Source: an uncultured Muribaculum sp. | Lineage (GTDB): Bacteria; Bacteroidota; Bacteroidia; Bacteroidales; Muribaculaceae | DNA length: 64,000 nucleotides | Assembly: GCF_910583865.1 (NCBI RefSeq) | Contig: NZ_CAJTYX010000001.1 | Span: forward strand, 105,331-169,330 | Direction: 5' to 3' | Part shown: piece by piece, positions 15,574-25,416 of the stretch | Numbering within the stretch: position 1 is the stretch's first letter | Layout: every line of letters begins with the position of its first letter | Notes under the pieces: model-generated | What the model saw: the letters and a program-made list of their open reading frames with translations, nothing else | Databases searched by the model: none | What the model was told of the DNA's origin: nothing | Translations under genes and position numbers: made by a program

Positions 15574-17916
15574 TCATTTTTTGCGTGAGGACGCACGGCG
15601 TACCGTCGTCTTTTTAGGCTTGGCATCCTGCTCCTCGGCCATCTTCAGCAACTCGTCGCGCGTCAGGTTCTCGGGATGCTCAAGGCCGCGAGGGAGCTTA
15701 TAGTTGTTCTTGTTGTAGGTGAAATACACACCATAGCGTCCGTTAAGTATCTGCATGTCGCCATCACCCTCGAAGGTCTTTATCACCTTCTTGCTCTCGC
15801 TCTCACGCTTGGCGATAATCAGCTCCTCCGCTTCAGGAAGAGTGATCGCCGCGGGGGCAAGCTCCTTTGGTATCGACACGAATTTTCCGTCGTGACGCAC
15901 ATATGGGCCGAAACGGCCTATGGCCACAGTGACAGTCTTTCCTTCAAACTCTCCGAGAGCGCGCGGGAACTCAAACAGCTTGAGCGCCTCTTCGAGTGTG
16001 AGCGTGCTCATCGATTGCCCTTTCAACAATGATGCGAACTGGGGCTTGTCGGGGTCATCCTCGGCGCCACCGATCTGCACCAACGGACCGAAACGCCCTA
16101 TCTTCACGCTCACAGGCTTGCCGGAGGCAGGATCCGTGCCGAGCAGACGCTCACCAACACGGTGCTCCAGACGCATGTTACTCGCCTGCTCAACGTCGGG
16201 ATGGAACACGCTGTAGAAATCCTCAATCTCGCTGTTCCATTTAAGGTTGCCCTCAGCTATATCGTCGAACTTCTCCTCCATCCTTGCGGTGAAATCATAG
16301 TCCAGAATCGAGGGGAAATATTTTATCAGGAACTCGTTGACCACCATTCCTATGTCGGTAGGCACAAGCTTGCCCTTCTCAGAGCCGGTGGTCTCCGTGC
16401 GCGTGCTTCGTGTAATCTTGCCGGAGGCGTCGAGCGTAATCACCTCGTAGCTGCGCTCCACACCCTCCTTTTCGCCCTTCTCCACATATTCGCGAGCCTG
16501 AATGGTGGATATGGTAGGGGCATACGTCGAAGGACGCCCTATGCCGAGCTCCTCCATCTTCTTCACCAGCGAAGCCTCGGTATAGCGCGGAGGATGCTGC
16601 GTGAATCGCTCCGTAGCGACTATCGAATCCATCGTCACGGCATCGCCGCTCTTCATCGCGGGAAGAAGCGAAGCGCTGTCGTCGTCGGCATTGTCATCGT
16701 CGCGGCTCTCGATATACACACGGAGGAAACCGTCGAACCTCACCACTTCGCCGGTGGCGGTAAAGCGCTCGTCGCATGTCGAAGGGGTTATCTCTACTGT
16801 AGTGCGGTCAATAAGCGCGTCGGCCATCTGCGAGGCCAGCGTGCGCTTCCAGATCAGCGCATACAGTCTTTTTTCCTGCGATGTACCATCGATTTCGGCC
16901 ACGTGCACGTCGGTGGGGCGTATAGCCTCGTGAGCCTCCTGCGCCCCCTTGGAATGGGTGTGGTAGTGGCGCACCTGAAGGTACTCCGGGCCGAGACGTC
17001 GCGACACCTCGTCGGATATGGCATTCACGGCCAAAGAAGATAGATTTAGCGAATCGGTACGCATATAAGTAATGTGTCCAGCCTCGTAAAGCTTCTGGGC
17101 CACCATCATGGTCTGCGACACGGTCATGCCGAGCTTGCGTGCGGCTTCCTGCTGAAGTGTCGAGGTGGTAAACGGCGGTGCCGGCGATTTCGTCACCGGC
17201 TTGGTGATGACATCGGTTATGGTGAACCGGGCGGCACGGCATTTTTCGAGCAAAGCTTCCGCGCTCTTCATGTCGGAGAGACGGCGGTCGAGCTGCGCGG
17301 CAAGCGTGCCCCCACCCGAAGTGGTGAAGTCTCCGTTGACGCGATAATAAGGTTCTGCATGGAACGCTTTGATCTCAAGCTCGCGCTCCACTATCAGCCT
17401 TACCGCCACCGACTGTACGCGCCCGGCCGAGAGCGCCGGCTTGATTTTCCTCCACAGCACAGGCGACAACTCGAACCCTACGATACGGTCGAGCACACGA
17501 CGCGCCTGTTGCGCATCGACACGGTTAAGGTCAATGGCACGCGGATGGCGTATAGCCTCCTCGATGGCTTTCTTGGTGATTTCGTGGAACACTATGCGAC
17601 GCGTGGTGGCCGGATCAAGCCCGAGCACCTCGCAAAGATGCCACGCGATAGCCTCACCCTCGCGGTCCTCATCAGACGCAAGCCATACCGTGTCAGCATT
17701 CCTGACAGCCTTGCGGAGATCGTCGACAAGCGATTTCTTGTCGTCAGGTATTTCATAGACAGGGGCAAAGCCATTGTCGATGTCTATACCGAACTTCTTC
17801 TTGTTGAGGTCGCGTATGTGACCATATGACGACATCACCTTGTAGTCGTTACCAAGAAACTTCTCTATTGTCTTGGCCTTCGCCGGCGACTCGACTATTA
17901 CTAAATTCTTAGGCAT
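15574..17916 (-). CDS. topA: DNA topoisomerase I
   Basis: 780-aa type IA topoisomerase that relaxes negative supercoils. The TOPRIM domain carries VIVESPAKAKTIEKFL and SDEDREGEAIAWHL, the RVQSVAVR strand follows, and the active tyrosine is Tyr284 in ITYMRTDS. The C-terminal part lacks Cys zinc fingers. It has three Topo_C-like repeats marked by GRFGP (about 590-720), then a basic KKTTVRRASSRKK tail, the usual Bacteroidetes form. It is first gene of an operon with the RluA-family gene. Confidence 0.97.
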   Translation of the reverse strand: MPKNLVIVESPAKAKTIEKFLGNDYKVMSSYGHIRDLNKKKFGIDIDNGFAPVYEIPDDKKSLVDDLRKAVRNADTVWLASDEDREGEAIAWHLCEVLGLDPATTRRIVFHEITKKAIEEAIRHPRAIDLNRVDAQQARRVLDRIVGFELSPVLWRKIKPALSAGRVQSVAVRLIVERELEIKAFHAEPYYRVNGDFTTSGGGTLAAQLDRRLSDMKSAEALLEKCRAARFTITDVITKPVTKSPAPPFTTSTLQQEAARKLGMTVSQTMMVAQKLYEAGHITYMRTDSLNLSSLAVNAISDEVSRRLGPEYLQVRHYHTHSKGAQEAHEAIRPTDVHVAEIDGTSQEKRLYALIWKRTLASQMADALIDRTTVEITPSTCDERFTATGEVVRFDGFLRVYIESRDDDNADDDSASLLPAMKSGDAVTMDSIVATERFTQHPPRYTEASLVKKMEELGIGRPSTYAPTISTIQAREYVEKGEKEGVERSYEVITLDASGKITRSTRTETTGSEKGKLVPTDIGMVVNEFLIKYFPSILDYDFTARMEEKFDDIAEGNLKWNSEIEDFYSVFHPDVEQASNMRLEHRVGERLLGTDPASGKPVSVKIGRFGPLVQIGGAEDDPDKPQFASLLKGQSMSTLTLEEALKLFEFPRALGEFEGKTVTVAIGRFGPYVRHDGKFVSIPKELAPAAITLPEAEELIIAKRESESKKVIKTFEGDGDMQILNGRYGVYFTYNKNNYKLPRGLEHPENLTRDELLKMAEEQDAKPKKTTVRRASSRKK

Positions 17917-17944
17917 TTTCGCGTTTGTGGATGGAAATTTTTGG

Positions 17945-17952
17945 CAAAATTA
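17945..17952 (-). promoter_or_regulatory. -7 element before topA
   Basis: TAATTTTG on the minus strand, 28 bases upstream of the topA start. A matching -33 box is not clear. Confidence 0.45.
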
Positions 17953-18099
17953 GAAAAAAGTGTTAATAGATTGCCTATAAAAATACCCAAATTTTTCCGG
18001 ACACCCGTCATACCGTGACGACTGATGGCGCTGTAAGGCGTTATTACTATGGCAAATCAATCCATATGGATAAACACGACCTATGCATGAAAGTTCGCG

Positions 18100-19266
18100 T
18101 CAGCGCGCGACTCCTATGCCCGGACGCTCGTAGCGGAAATACAACCACGCCAGCAGAACCACTCCTACAGCCACCAGAGGGAGACCTGCCACGGCTGGAG
18201 CCATATAGCTGCAGGTGGTGCGTATGATCACGCCTCCGAACCATGCAGCCACGGCATTGCCTACATTGTAGGCGATCTGTATGCACGCCGCTCCGAGCAT
18301 CTCACCGCCGCGGGCATATCCCACGATATCGCTCTGCAACGGACTGCCCGAGCCGAAAAGCGCTGCCGTGCCGAGCACCATCAGCAATACAGCGGCAATC
18401 TTATGATGACCGAGGAAGAAGAAGAGCAGGAGCACCGGTATGGCCGACGCCTGCACCCACGCCGCCACGGCCGCAGGCTTGAACCGGTCGCTGAGACGCC
18501 CCGCGATAAGATTGCCGGCAAACATGCCGAACCCTGCGACCGCCATCAGCCACGACATGGAGTCGCGTGAGAATCCGGCCACGAAAGTCAGCTGCGGATC
18601 AATGAAGCTATACCATGAATATATGCCTATCTGTCCCAGAAGCACACCGCCGAACACAAGCCACGGCGGAAGGGTGCGTAAAAACCGGAATTGCCCTTTG
18701 AACCCCATATCCTCAAGGCCGGGCACCTGCGGCACCCAGTATCTGATAGCCACGAACGTGGCGGCACCGCTCAAGCCGACTATCACGTATGCCACACGCC
18801 ATGAGGCCATGTTCGATATCAGTGTGCCCAAAGGGACGCCTGCGAGCGTAGCCACCGTCATTCCTCCTATCATCATAGCCACGGCACTCCCGGCCTTCGA
18901 CGGCGAAGCGAGCCTGCGGGCCACTATGGCACCCACGCCGAAATACGCACCGTGGGGAAGCCCGGAAATGAAACGTGCCGCGCAGAAGCTCCAGAACTCT
19001 GGAGCAAACGCAGCAAGCATGTTGCCTACCGTAATCACACCGGCAAGTATGAGCATGAGCCTCTTCAACGCCATCCTGCGGGCGAACAGAAGCGCCGGAG
19101 CGCCGACACACACGCCTGCCGCATAGGCTGAGATGAACGCGCCTGCACGCGATATTCCCACCCCCATGTCAGCGGCAAGCGTACCCAGGATTCCCATAGT
19201 CAGAAATTCGGTGATTCCGAGGGCAAACGTGCCCATCGCCAAAGCAAACAATCCTCGCTTATTCAT
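18100..19266 (-). CDS. MFS transporter, AraJ-like
   Basis: A 388-aa major facilitator protein with about twelve hydrophobic helices. It starts MNKRGLFALAMGTFALGITEFLTMGIL, typical of the AraJ/YdhP drug and sugar efflux branch, and has GLPHGAYFGVGAIVARRL and GRLSDRF loop motifs. The substrate is unknown. The frame opens upstream to 19335, but Met at 19266 fits the family and follows the promoter at 19293-19326. It is divergent from rex, so the 125-base gap may hold shared control by Rex, although I did not find a convincing Rex operator. Confidence 0.88.
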   Translation of the reverse strand: MNKRGLFALAMGTFALGITEFLTMGILGTLAADMGVGISRAGAFISAYAAGVCVGAPALLFARRMALKRLMLILAGVITVGNMLAAFAPEFWSFCAARFISGLPHGAYFGVGAIVARRLASPSKAGSAVAMMIGGMTVATLAGVPLGTLISNMASWRVAYVIVGLSGAATFVAIRYWVPQVPGLEDMGFKGQFRFLRTLPPWLVFGGVLLGQIGIYSWYSFIDPQLTFVAGFSRDSMSWLMAVAGFGMFAGNLIAGRLSDRFKPAAVAAWVQASAIPVLLLFFFLGHHKIAAVLLMVLGTAALFGSGSPLQSDIVGYARGGEMLGAACIQIAYNVGNAVAAWFGGVIIRTTCSYMAPAVAGLPLVAVGVVLLAWLYFRYERPGIGVAR

Positions 19267-19292
19267 AGGTAAAGCATTTTGAAAAACGGCTG

Positions 19293-19326
19293 CAAAGTTA
19301 CATATTATCCTCATTTTACAGACAAA
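19293..19326 (-). promoter_or_regulatory. Promoter of the MFS gene
   Basis: Minus strand TTTG (19326-19323), 22 bases, TAACTTTG (19300-19293). The spacer is slightly long. Confidence 0.6.
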
Positions 19327-19352
19327 GAATAGCATGCCGGCAAAAAAATTCG

Positions 19353-19360
19353 TAATTTTG
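19353..19360 (+). promoter_or_regulatory. -7 element before rex
   Basis: TAATTTTG matches TAnnTTTG, 31 bases before the GTG start at 19392. The -33 region shows no TTTG. Confidence 0.4.
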
Positions 19361-19391
19361 CATCACTGAAACAATACACAGACACTTCAAC

Positions 19392-20063
19392 GTGAACGAT
19401 AACATACACATACAGTCATCGACACCGATCCGCGAGCTTCCCGAGCCTACCCTCAGACGCCTGCCATGGTATCTGGCCTACGTAGGAATGCTGAAAGAAC
19501 GCGGAGTGGAATACGTGTCATCCACGCAGATTTCCAAGGAGATCAATGTCGATGCGTCGATGATTGCCAAGGACCTCTCTTTCCTCAACATTCGAGGAAA
19601 GACCCGCATCGGCTACGAGGTCTCGGTATTGGATCATGAACTTCAGGACTTTCTCGGGTTCAAAAGAGGACATAATGCCGTCATGATAGGTGTCGGCAGC
19701 CTCGGCGCGTCCCTGATAAGCGACTCCGGCCTGGTCAACTACGGCCTGCGCATAGTGGCCGGATTCGACATAAACCCGGAAGTCGTCGATACATCCATCT
19801 GCGATGTACCCATCTACGACATGAAGCATTTCAGCAAGCTTATACCATCGCTCAACGCCGAGATAGGAATCATAGCCGTGCCTATCCACGTGGCGCAACA
19901 GGTGAGCGACACGCTGGTCGAAGCCGGGATAAAGGCGTTGTGGAACTTCACCCCCTTCCGCATCACCGCTCCGGAAGGGATCGTCATCACCAACACGTCG
20001 ATCTACGCGCATCTTGCCGTCATGTACAATCGCCTCGGACTTCAAAGCACCCTGCGGAAATGA
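19392..20063 (+). CDS. rex: Redox-sensing transcriptional repressor Rex
   Basis: 223 aa, with a GTG start. The N-terminal winged helix (about 15-80) contains the recognition segment VSSTQISKEINVDASMIAKDLSFL. The C-terminal Rossmann domain starts with VMIGVGSLGASL, a mild variant of the NAD(H) site, and ends with the domain-swap helix ITNTSIYAHLAVMYNRL. Rex represses fermentation and respiration genes when NADH/NAD is low. Its stop overlaps the ATG of the next gene (ATGA), indicating coupled translation. Confidence 0.93.
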   Translation: MNDNIHIQSSTPIRELPEPTLRRLPWYLAYVGMLKERGVEYVSSTQISKEINVDASMIAKDLSFLNIRGKTRIGYEVSVLDHELQDFLGFKRGHNAVMIGVGSLGASLISDSGLVNYGLRIVAGFDINPEVVDTSICDVPIYDMKHFSKLIPSLNAEIGIIAVPIHVAQQVSDTLVEAGIKALWNFTPFRITAPEGIVITNTSIYAHLAVMYNRLGLQSTLRK

Positions 20064-20605
20064 AAGCGATGGTAGGCATGCGGCGCCCTGATGTACCATT
20101 CGGGCCTGAGACTCCGGTAACGGTAGTTCCGGATTCTGCGATTCTGCGCACAGGGCGTCCATGGTTCATTCCTCCGTTCGCCACACGGTGGACCCTTGAG
20201 ACTGTGCTCGCTCTTAGAATATCGCGGCTGGGGCACTGCATCGGCGCAAAATTCGCCCACCGCTATTTCGATGCCGTGACGCTCGGCGTGATGCCTCGCC
20301 CATATCCACATGACCCGTCCAACGGCATGCTCGATGCATTCGACGGCGCCTTGATCATAGGTGACTGGATGCCACTCACCGACGATGGCACCATTGTCGC
20401 CTTTACTCCAACGGGCACAATGGATCTTGGCCCACAGATTGAAGGCGCACGCGACATGATAGCCCACCTCAGCTCATTCGCCACTATGAAAACCGGCGAC
20501 GTGGTGGGGATATGCACGTTCCTTCCGGTCGCCGACCCATCCATCGACCTACGATGGGAAGGTGGCATAAACGGCAAAAGACTCCTCTCGTTCAACGTCA
20601 AGTAA
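20060..20605 (+). CDS. Degenerate fumarylacetoacetate hydrolase-family protein
   Basis: 181 aa, overlapping rex by ATGA. The family is recognised from VVPDSAILRTGRPWFIPPF, RISRLGHCIGAKFAHRYFDAVTLGV and the C-terminal TGDVVGICTFLP. Active FAH-family proteins bind a divalent metal through a Glu-x-Glu pair and an Asp. Here the pair reads LETV instead of xExE, and the usual GIDFTARD strand reads GVMPRPYP, so two ligands appear lost. It may be a non-catalytic partner or a decaying enzyme. The family assignment is from memory of related Bacteroidetes sequences. Confidence 0.7.
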   Translation: MKAMVGMRRPDVPFGPETPVTVVPDSAILRTGRPWFIPPFATRWTLETVLALRISRLGHCIGAKFAHRYFDAVTLGVMPRPYPHDPSNGMLDAFDGALIIGDWMPLTDDGTIVAFTPTGTMDLGPQIEGARDMIAHLSSFATMKTGDVVGICTFLPVADPSIDLRWEGGINGKRLLSFNVK

Positions 20606-20666
20606 TATATATATCCACATTACCCTCCTCTCCCTACTTAAAAAGCCATTTATACCGGAATTTCTC

Positions 20667-23600
20667 ATGAAACACGACATACCACTGCTTGCCGCCATAA
20701 GCCTTCTTGCCGCCGGAGAGGCCCAGGCCCATGAATACTCCTATTATGCCGCACAATCAGCACTATCCTCTGGCAGATGGGTGAAGATAGAAGTATCCGA
20801 GACCGGCATACAGCAAGTAGATGCCGCCACATTGCGGTCACTTGGATTTGAACATCCTGAAAAAGTAGCCGTCTACGGTTATGGAGGCGCATTGTTGCTC
20901 GACGACAAGTTCTCTACAGCACTCCCCGACGACCTGCCGAGACAGACCTCCATATTCGCCGAAGGCAAACTGATGTTCTACGGGCAGGCTGCTGAAAATA
21001 TCACCGTATCCGGCAAAACACTGACTCCCGCCCACAATCCATACTCGTTTAATGGGTATTATTTCCTCACTCAGTCCGCCGAGGAGACCCGTGCCCCGGA
21101 ACCGATAGCATATATCCCATCGGCAAACGGAGTCGAGACACATACCGCCGCATATGCCGTCAACCGCGACGTCCAGAGCTATGATTACCTCGGTGAACGA
21201 TGGTTCGACACAATGCTCGAAAGCCACAAGGGCACATCCTACAGCTTCCCTATAGCAGATGCAGTCAAGTCCGGATTCATGCGTCTTAGCTACGCATGGG
21301 CGTCGGAAGAAAACGCGTCAATCACGATAAACCTCCCCTCTCAGGCTTCCGCATCCAATACGACAGGGATATCAATATCCAAACCTTCGACGCTCGTGCG
21401 CCGCACCGGATATGCCGACATTACGCTCGGAGATGACATGACTGCCGACAGCCTGTCCGTGGACATACGCCTCGACAACCCGAGATCAGACAGAGGATTC
21501 GCGGCAATGGACTACGCGGCGCTTATTTTCCAACGTGACAACACACTCGGGGGCGATGCCCAGCGCCGCATGTATGTCACCACATCCGCGAAAGAAAACA
21601 TCCGGTTCCACGATATCCCATCGAACGCAATAGCCTGGGACGTGACTTCCCCCGTGAATGTAAGGCAATATGAAATCATATCAGAAGAAATCACGCCTGC
21701 CGCTTCCGGGACGGCCACAATCATACTCTTTGACCCCAAGGCCACGCAACACGTGCCGCAAGTGACCGATGACGCGATGAGAACGCAGAACCTGCACGCC
21801 GCCACCACACCCCACATGCTTATCGTCACCATCGGCCAACTGCGTGAACAGGCCGAACAGCTCGCGGAAATACACCGCAGGGAGCAAGGAATAGAAGTAC
21901 TTGTGGCCGATGCCGAGGAGGTTTACAATGAATTCTCCTCAGGAGCATTCTCGGCCATGGGAATAAGGCGATTCGTCAAGATGCTATACGACCGCGACCC
22001 CCAAAAGCTGCGTTCGCTGCTGCTCTACGGCACCGGATCCTACGACATGCGCCATATCACACACTCGATGCCGATCCTTCCGGTAAGGGAATGCTCACAG
22101 GACGCCTACATGTTCAGCCCGTCGCAGTCATATTGCGCCGACAGCTATTTCGCGATGCTTGACGACAACTACAATCCAAACACCATCTGGCATCAATATC
22201 CCCGGATAGCGGTAGGACGCCTCCCCATACACACACCCGAACAGGCACTGCTCGTCAACGACAAGATAAACCGTTTCATCACCACCCCCTACTGGCAGCG
22301 CGCGGCCAACACCTCCATTTTCATCGCCGACAACGTGGACGAAGGCCAGTACCATGAGGCCCTCGACCAGGTAGCCGGAGAAATAGGGAAACGCTCGGGG
22401 GCTACGACACTGAAGGACTACATCGACTTTTTCCCCGACGATTATAAAAATTCGACTTCCCCTCAGCTCAACCGCGCCGTAAGCGCACATATACATGAGG
22501 GAGCGGGATTCCTGCACTACATGGGCCACTCCGACTACGACGGGTTCGTGTCCGGTGGATATGGCATCACTTCCAACGAGGCACGCAGATACACCAACCG
22601 CAGCTTGCCTATATTCATCCTCAGCACCTGCAATGTCGGCCATTTCGACGGGCCGAAATCCACGCTTGGGGTATCGTCGGTGCTTGCACCGAATGCCGCA
22701 ATAGCAGCAATAGCGTATGCCCGTGAATCATGGGCCAAAGGCAATGAAAACTCACATGCAATAATCGGACGTCACCTATCCTCAGCAAAGAATGGAATGA
22801 CCTTAGGAGAATTGTGGCTGAATATACGAACGGAATGCGTGAAATACCATATGAACAGTACCCGCTATTCCATCAATGACCTCAACAGAAATCTCCTCGG
22901 CGATCCAGAACTGCCGCTCCGGTTCCCGGAATATAACGCCACGCTCTCACTCCCTGGAAGCACGTCAACAGAACTGATTCCATTGTCTCCCCTGAAAATA
23001 AGCGGCACCGTATGCGACATCGAAGGCAATACCTTGTCGGACTTCGACGGGAAGGCTCATATCCGTGCTTTACTTGAAGAGATGCCGATGACCACACGTG
23101 GCATTCGCGATTCGGAGGCCAAGGGGATGACTTACATGTGCGGTTCTGTTCCTGTAGGCACTGTGACAGCCGACATAACAGATGGGAAATACGAAGCCTC
23201 AATAGTGCTGCCCGACGGAATCGGCAACAACAAAATGAGATTGGTGATTTATGCCGAGAGTACCGACCTGACACGCACCGCCGTAGGGGAACTTGCCGGC
23301 CTTACTTTCGTTTCTTCGTCAGACGCCATTGATACGCCCGACACCTCGGCCCCCGAAATCACCGATTTCTTTGTAGGGTCGCCGCAGAACGTAGCCACTA
23401 CGAAAAACGATATGCTCAAAGCCGTCATCGCGGCAGACCCGTCAGGCATAGCGCTTGGAGCGTCACCCCTCGAAACAGCGCTAAACCTGTCAATCGACGG
23501 AGCATCCATTGACAATGCGACGATGCATTGCATGACCCGTACCGACGGCTCGGTGACATTGACCGCGCCAATAGGCTCTTTGCACGACGGGCGTCATTAC

Positions 23601-23966
23601 GCCACACTCAGCGTCAGCGACAACGCCGGAAACCGTAGCCAACGCTCCATATCGTTTGAGGTAGTCGCAGCTGATGTGTCTGCCACTCTACTATGCCTTA
23701 CCGAGACGGCACGCGATAAAGCCAAGTTCATTTGGGAACACACCTACCTGTCGACCGAACCGGAAATGAATATCATAATAACAGACCGACGAGGGCATAC
23801 GGTGGCCAACTCGACAATCGACAGCGCCGACGGATCGTGGGAATGGGACCTGCGCGACAAGAACGGCGACCCTGTAGCCAACGGAACATACTCAGCCTCC
23901 ATCCTCGCTACCGACTCATTCCGCTACACGTCATCATCTCCGGTCACATTCACTGTGCTACGCTGA
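20667..23966 (+). CDS. porU: Type IX secretion system sortase PorU (C25 peptidase)
   Basis: 1099-aa cell-surface protein with a signal peptide (about 1-21). An N-terminal beta domain (about 22-330) is followed by a gingipain-like C25 peptidase domain (about 385-760). The catalytic pair is visible as His621 in YMGHSDYDG and Cys655 in LSTCNVGHFD. Ig-like modules and a FlgD-like C-terminus (WEWDLRDKNGDPVANGTYSASI) follow. PorU removes C-terminal signals of T9SS cargo and attaches the proteins to the surface. Several proteins here carry such tails. No por gene neighbours are in the window, which is usual for scattered T9SS genes. Confidence 0.88.
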   Translation: MKHDIPLLAAISLLAAGEAQAHEYSYYAAQSALSSGRWVKIEVSETGIQQVDAATLRSLGFEHPEKVAVYGYGGALLLDDKFSTALPDDLPRQTSIFAEGKLMFYGQAAENITVSGKTLTPAHNPYSFNGYYFLTQSAEETRAPEPIAYIPSANGVETHTAAYAVNRDVQSYDYLGERWFDTMLESHKGTSYSFPIADAVKSGFMRLSYAWASEENASITINLPSQASASNTTGISISKPSTLVRRTGYADITLGDDMTADSLSVDIRLDNPRSDRGFAAMDYAALIFQRDNTLGGDAQRRMYVTTSAKENIRFHDIPSNAIAWDVTSPVNVRQYEIISEEITPAASGTATIILFDPKATQHVPQVTDDAMRTQNLHAATTPHMLIVTIGQLREQAEQLAEIHRREQGIEVLVADAEEVYNEFSSGAFSAMGIRRFVKMLYDRDPQKLRSLLLYGTGSYDMRHITHSMPILPVRECSQDAYMFSPSQSYCADSYFAMLDDNYNPNTIWHQYPRIAVGRLPIHTPEQALLVNDKINRFITTPYWQRAANTSIFIADNVDEGQYHEALDQVAGEIGKRSGATTLKDYIDFFPDDYKNSTSPQLNRAVSAHIHEGAGFLHYMGHSDYDGFVSGGYGITSNEARRYTNRSLPIFILSTCNVGHFDGPKSTLGVSSVLAPNAAIAAIAYARESWAKGNENSHAIIGRHLSSAKNGMTLGELWLNIRTECVKYHMNSTRYSINDLNRNLLGDPELPLRFPEYNATLSLPGSTSTELIPLSPLKISGTVCDIEGNTLSDFDGKAHIRALLEEMPMTTRGIRDSEAKGMTYMCGSVPVGTVTADITDGKYEASIVLPDGIGNNKMRLVIYAESTDLTRTAVGELAGLTFVSSSDAIDTPDTSAPEITDFFVGSPQNVATTKNDMLKAVIAADPSGIALGASPLETALNLSIDGASIDNATMHCMTRTDGSVTLTAPIGSLHDGRHYATLSVSDNAGNRSQRSISFEVVAADVSATLLCLTETARDKAKFIWEHTYLSTEPEMNIIITDRRGHTVANSTIDSADGSWEWDLRDKNGDPVANGTYSASILATDSFRYTSSSPVTFTVLR

Positions 23967-24509
23967 CAAAGCTGCCATCATTATAATAAGCCGAAGGCGC
24001 GCCGGAATTCATGTAGAAGTATTCTACAACCATGAATATCAGAATGTTGAGTGGTAAAAGGTAAAAATGCTGTAATTGTACTTCACAATCCTAAAATTTC
24101 GTTCCCTCGGCTAATATATGGTGTTTCAAGGCATTATATCCATGTTACTTAGATAATACCCATGTCATCTGCGTTGAAGATTTTACATATAAGTCCACAA
24201 TATTTGATGCAGCAAGATAAGCTATTTCCATTGCAAAAAATAGGTGGGACGAACGGTGACAGCAACCATGTATTCACAGAAAAATCGGGTCGAGGGATTC
24301 CCCTTTGCAAGGATGTTATTGTCGGGCAGAAGCGCAACGATTGTCTGACAATAACACATCTTGCACAAGGATATTGAAAGACCAACCTACAAGATTAATT
24401 TGATTTTTAATGATTAAAATAGTAACTTTGACACACCTAATCTCTCCTTTGGTAGACTTAAACTAATTCTCATGTCCCAATACTGCAGGACTATCTGTAG
24501 GGGTTTAGA
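23967..24509. other. AT-rich left junction of the R-M island
   Basis: About 540 bases without a convincing gene. The base composition drops sharply in GC after about 24,000. It contains a small hairpin (TGTAGAA with TTCTACA at 24012-24028), a 71-codon frame at 24162-24377 that I do not recognise, and an imperfect 19-bp inverted repeat at about 24306-24365. The end holds the endonuclease promoter. Confidence 0.6.
24399..24430 (+). promoter_or_regulatory. Promoter of the endonuclease gene
   Basis: TTTG (24399-24402), 20 bases, TAACTTTG (24423-24430), an exact match to the consensus. It is about 80-90 bases before the possible starts. Confidence 0.75.
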
Positions 24510-25416
24510 ATGATAAGATTGATGACAAGCAGGCTATACAAAAGCATTTTAGAAAATGCAAGCAGGAATATCTGCCATATCTCCGGCAGAACTTTGGATA
24601 TTGTAGACGTAAAAAAGCCATCTACAATAGAATATGCAGTACAACTGTCAAAGGTTATATCCAAGCTTTCACCCTTAATAGGGAATATGATAGAGTTTTC
24701 TACAGTTGATTTATTAAATCAAGAGAGTATCAACACTCTTGGGAAATGGGTTAGACAAGACCCCGGTTTCCCCGATGCTCTCTTTAAGAGCGCTATTGTC
24801 TCGCCAAATCCCGGAATAGAAATTAAGGCGTGGTTTCCATTTGCCACCGAGATTACAGCACGTTTTAAAGATAGCGTGAAACTCTTTGAATCCGATCATA
24901 TTAACGTTGCATTAATTGCTTGGCTTCCTGAATTTGTAATTATATGGGAAACCGAAAGTAATAGATGTACTTGTTGTTAGTGGTAAATCCGTGGCTGAGG
25001 CTCGTGATAGGCATTACCACAAACCTCCTAAGTACATCGTAATAGAACCAGAGGACACGACTGCGAGAACTGGAAATCTTCAGCAGACAAACACTAACGG
25101 TTATAAACTACAAGAGGATAGAAGCGACATTGCTGCAGCCCAACGTATTGTAGATGAATGGGGAGAAAAGCTATTAGTTTATAGCCCAGATAGGTCATAT
25201 CAAGACCTTATAAAATCACTCCAAGGCCAATTCACGTATAGGCTTGACACCAATTATGCAAAAATAGACAGAATAGAACACTCAGAAATTGAAAACTTCA
25301 AAAGACGTGTCCTAAGCACTGTCTATCATGGCAAAACTATTGGCACATGGGCACGACTTTTGTCAGGACATGGAGATTTAGATACATTGGAATCAGAATT
25401 GAAGAGTTTGTTGTGA
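24510..25416 (+). pseudogene. Frameshifted type II restriction endonuclease (PD-(D/E)xK)
   Basis: Two frames join into one protein of about 300 aa. The first (24510 or 24522 to 24980) contains FPDALF, a 15-residue gap and GIEIKAW, which fits the PD-(D/E)xK nuclease core. The reading shifts at about 24949-24953, where one extra A in GGGAAACCG moves WEP into WET. Removing one A restores IIWEPKVIDVLVVSGKSVAEARD and continues to 25416. It is convergent with a DNA methyltransferase and overlaps its 3' end by 24 bases. As read, the nuclease loses its C-terminal half. A sequencing error remains possible. The recognition site is unknown. Confidence 0.72.

Noticed and set aside
16162..17043. A 293-codon plus-strand frame
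   Set aside because: It is the complement of topA, where all type IA motifs are on the minus strand.
24162..24377. A 71-codon frame before the endonuclease (LHISPQYLMQQDKLF...)
   Set aside because: No promoter, no recognised domain, and an overlapping frame of similar size on the other strand. It could be a gene remnant, so it is only mentioned in the junction entry.
24940..24960. Programmed frameshift in the endonuclease
   Set aside because: The run is only three A, with no slippery heptamer and no obvious downstream pseudoknot. Mutation or sequencing error is more likely.
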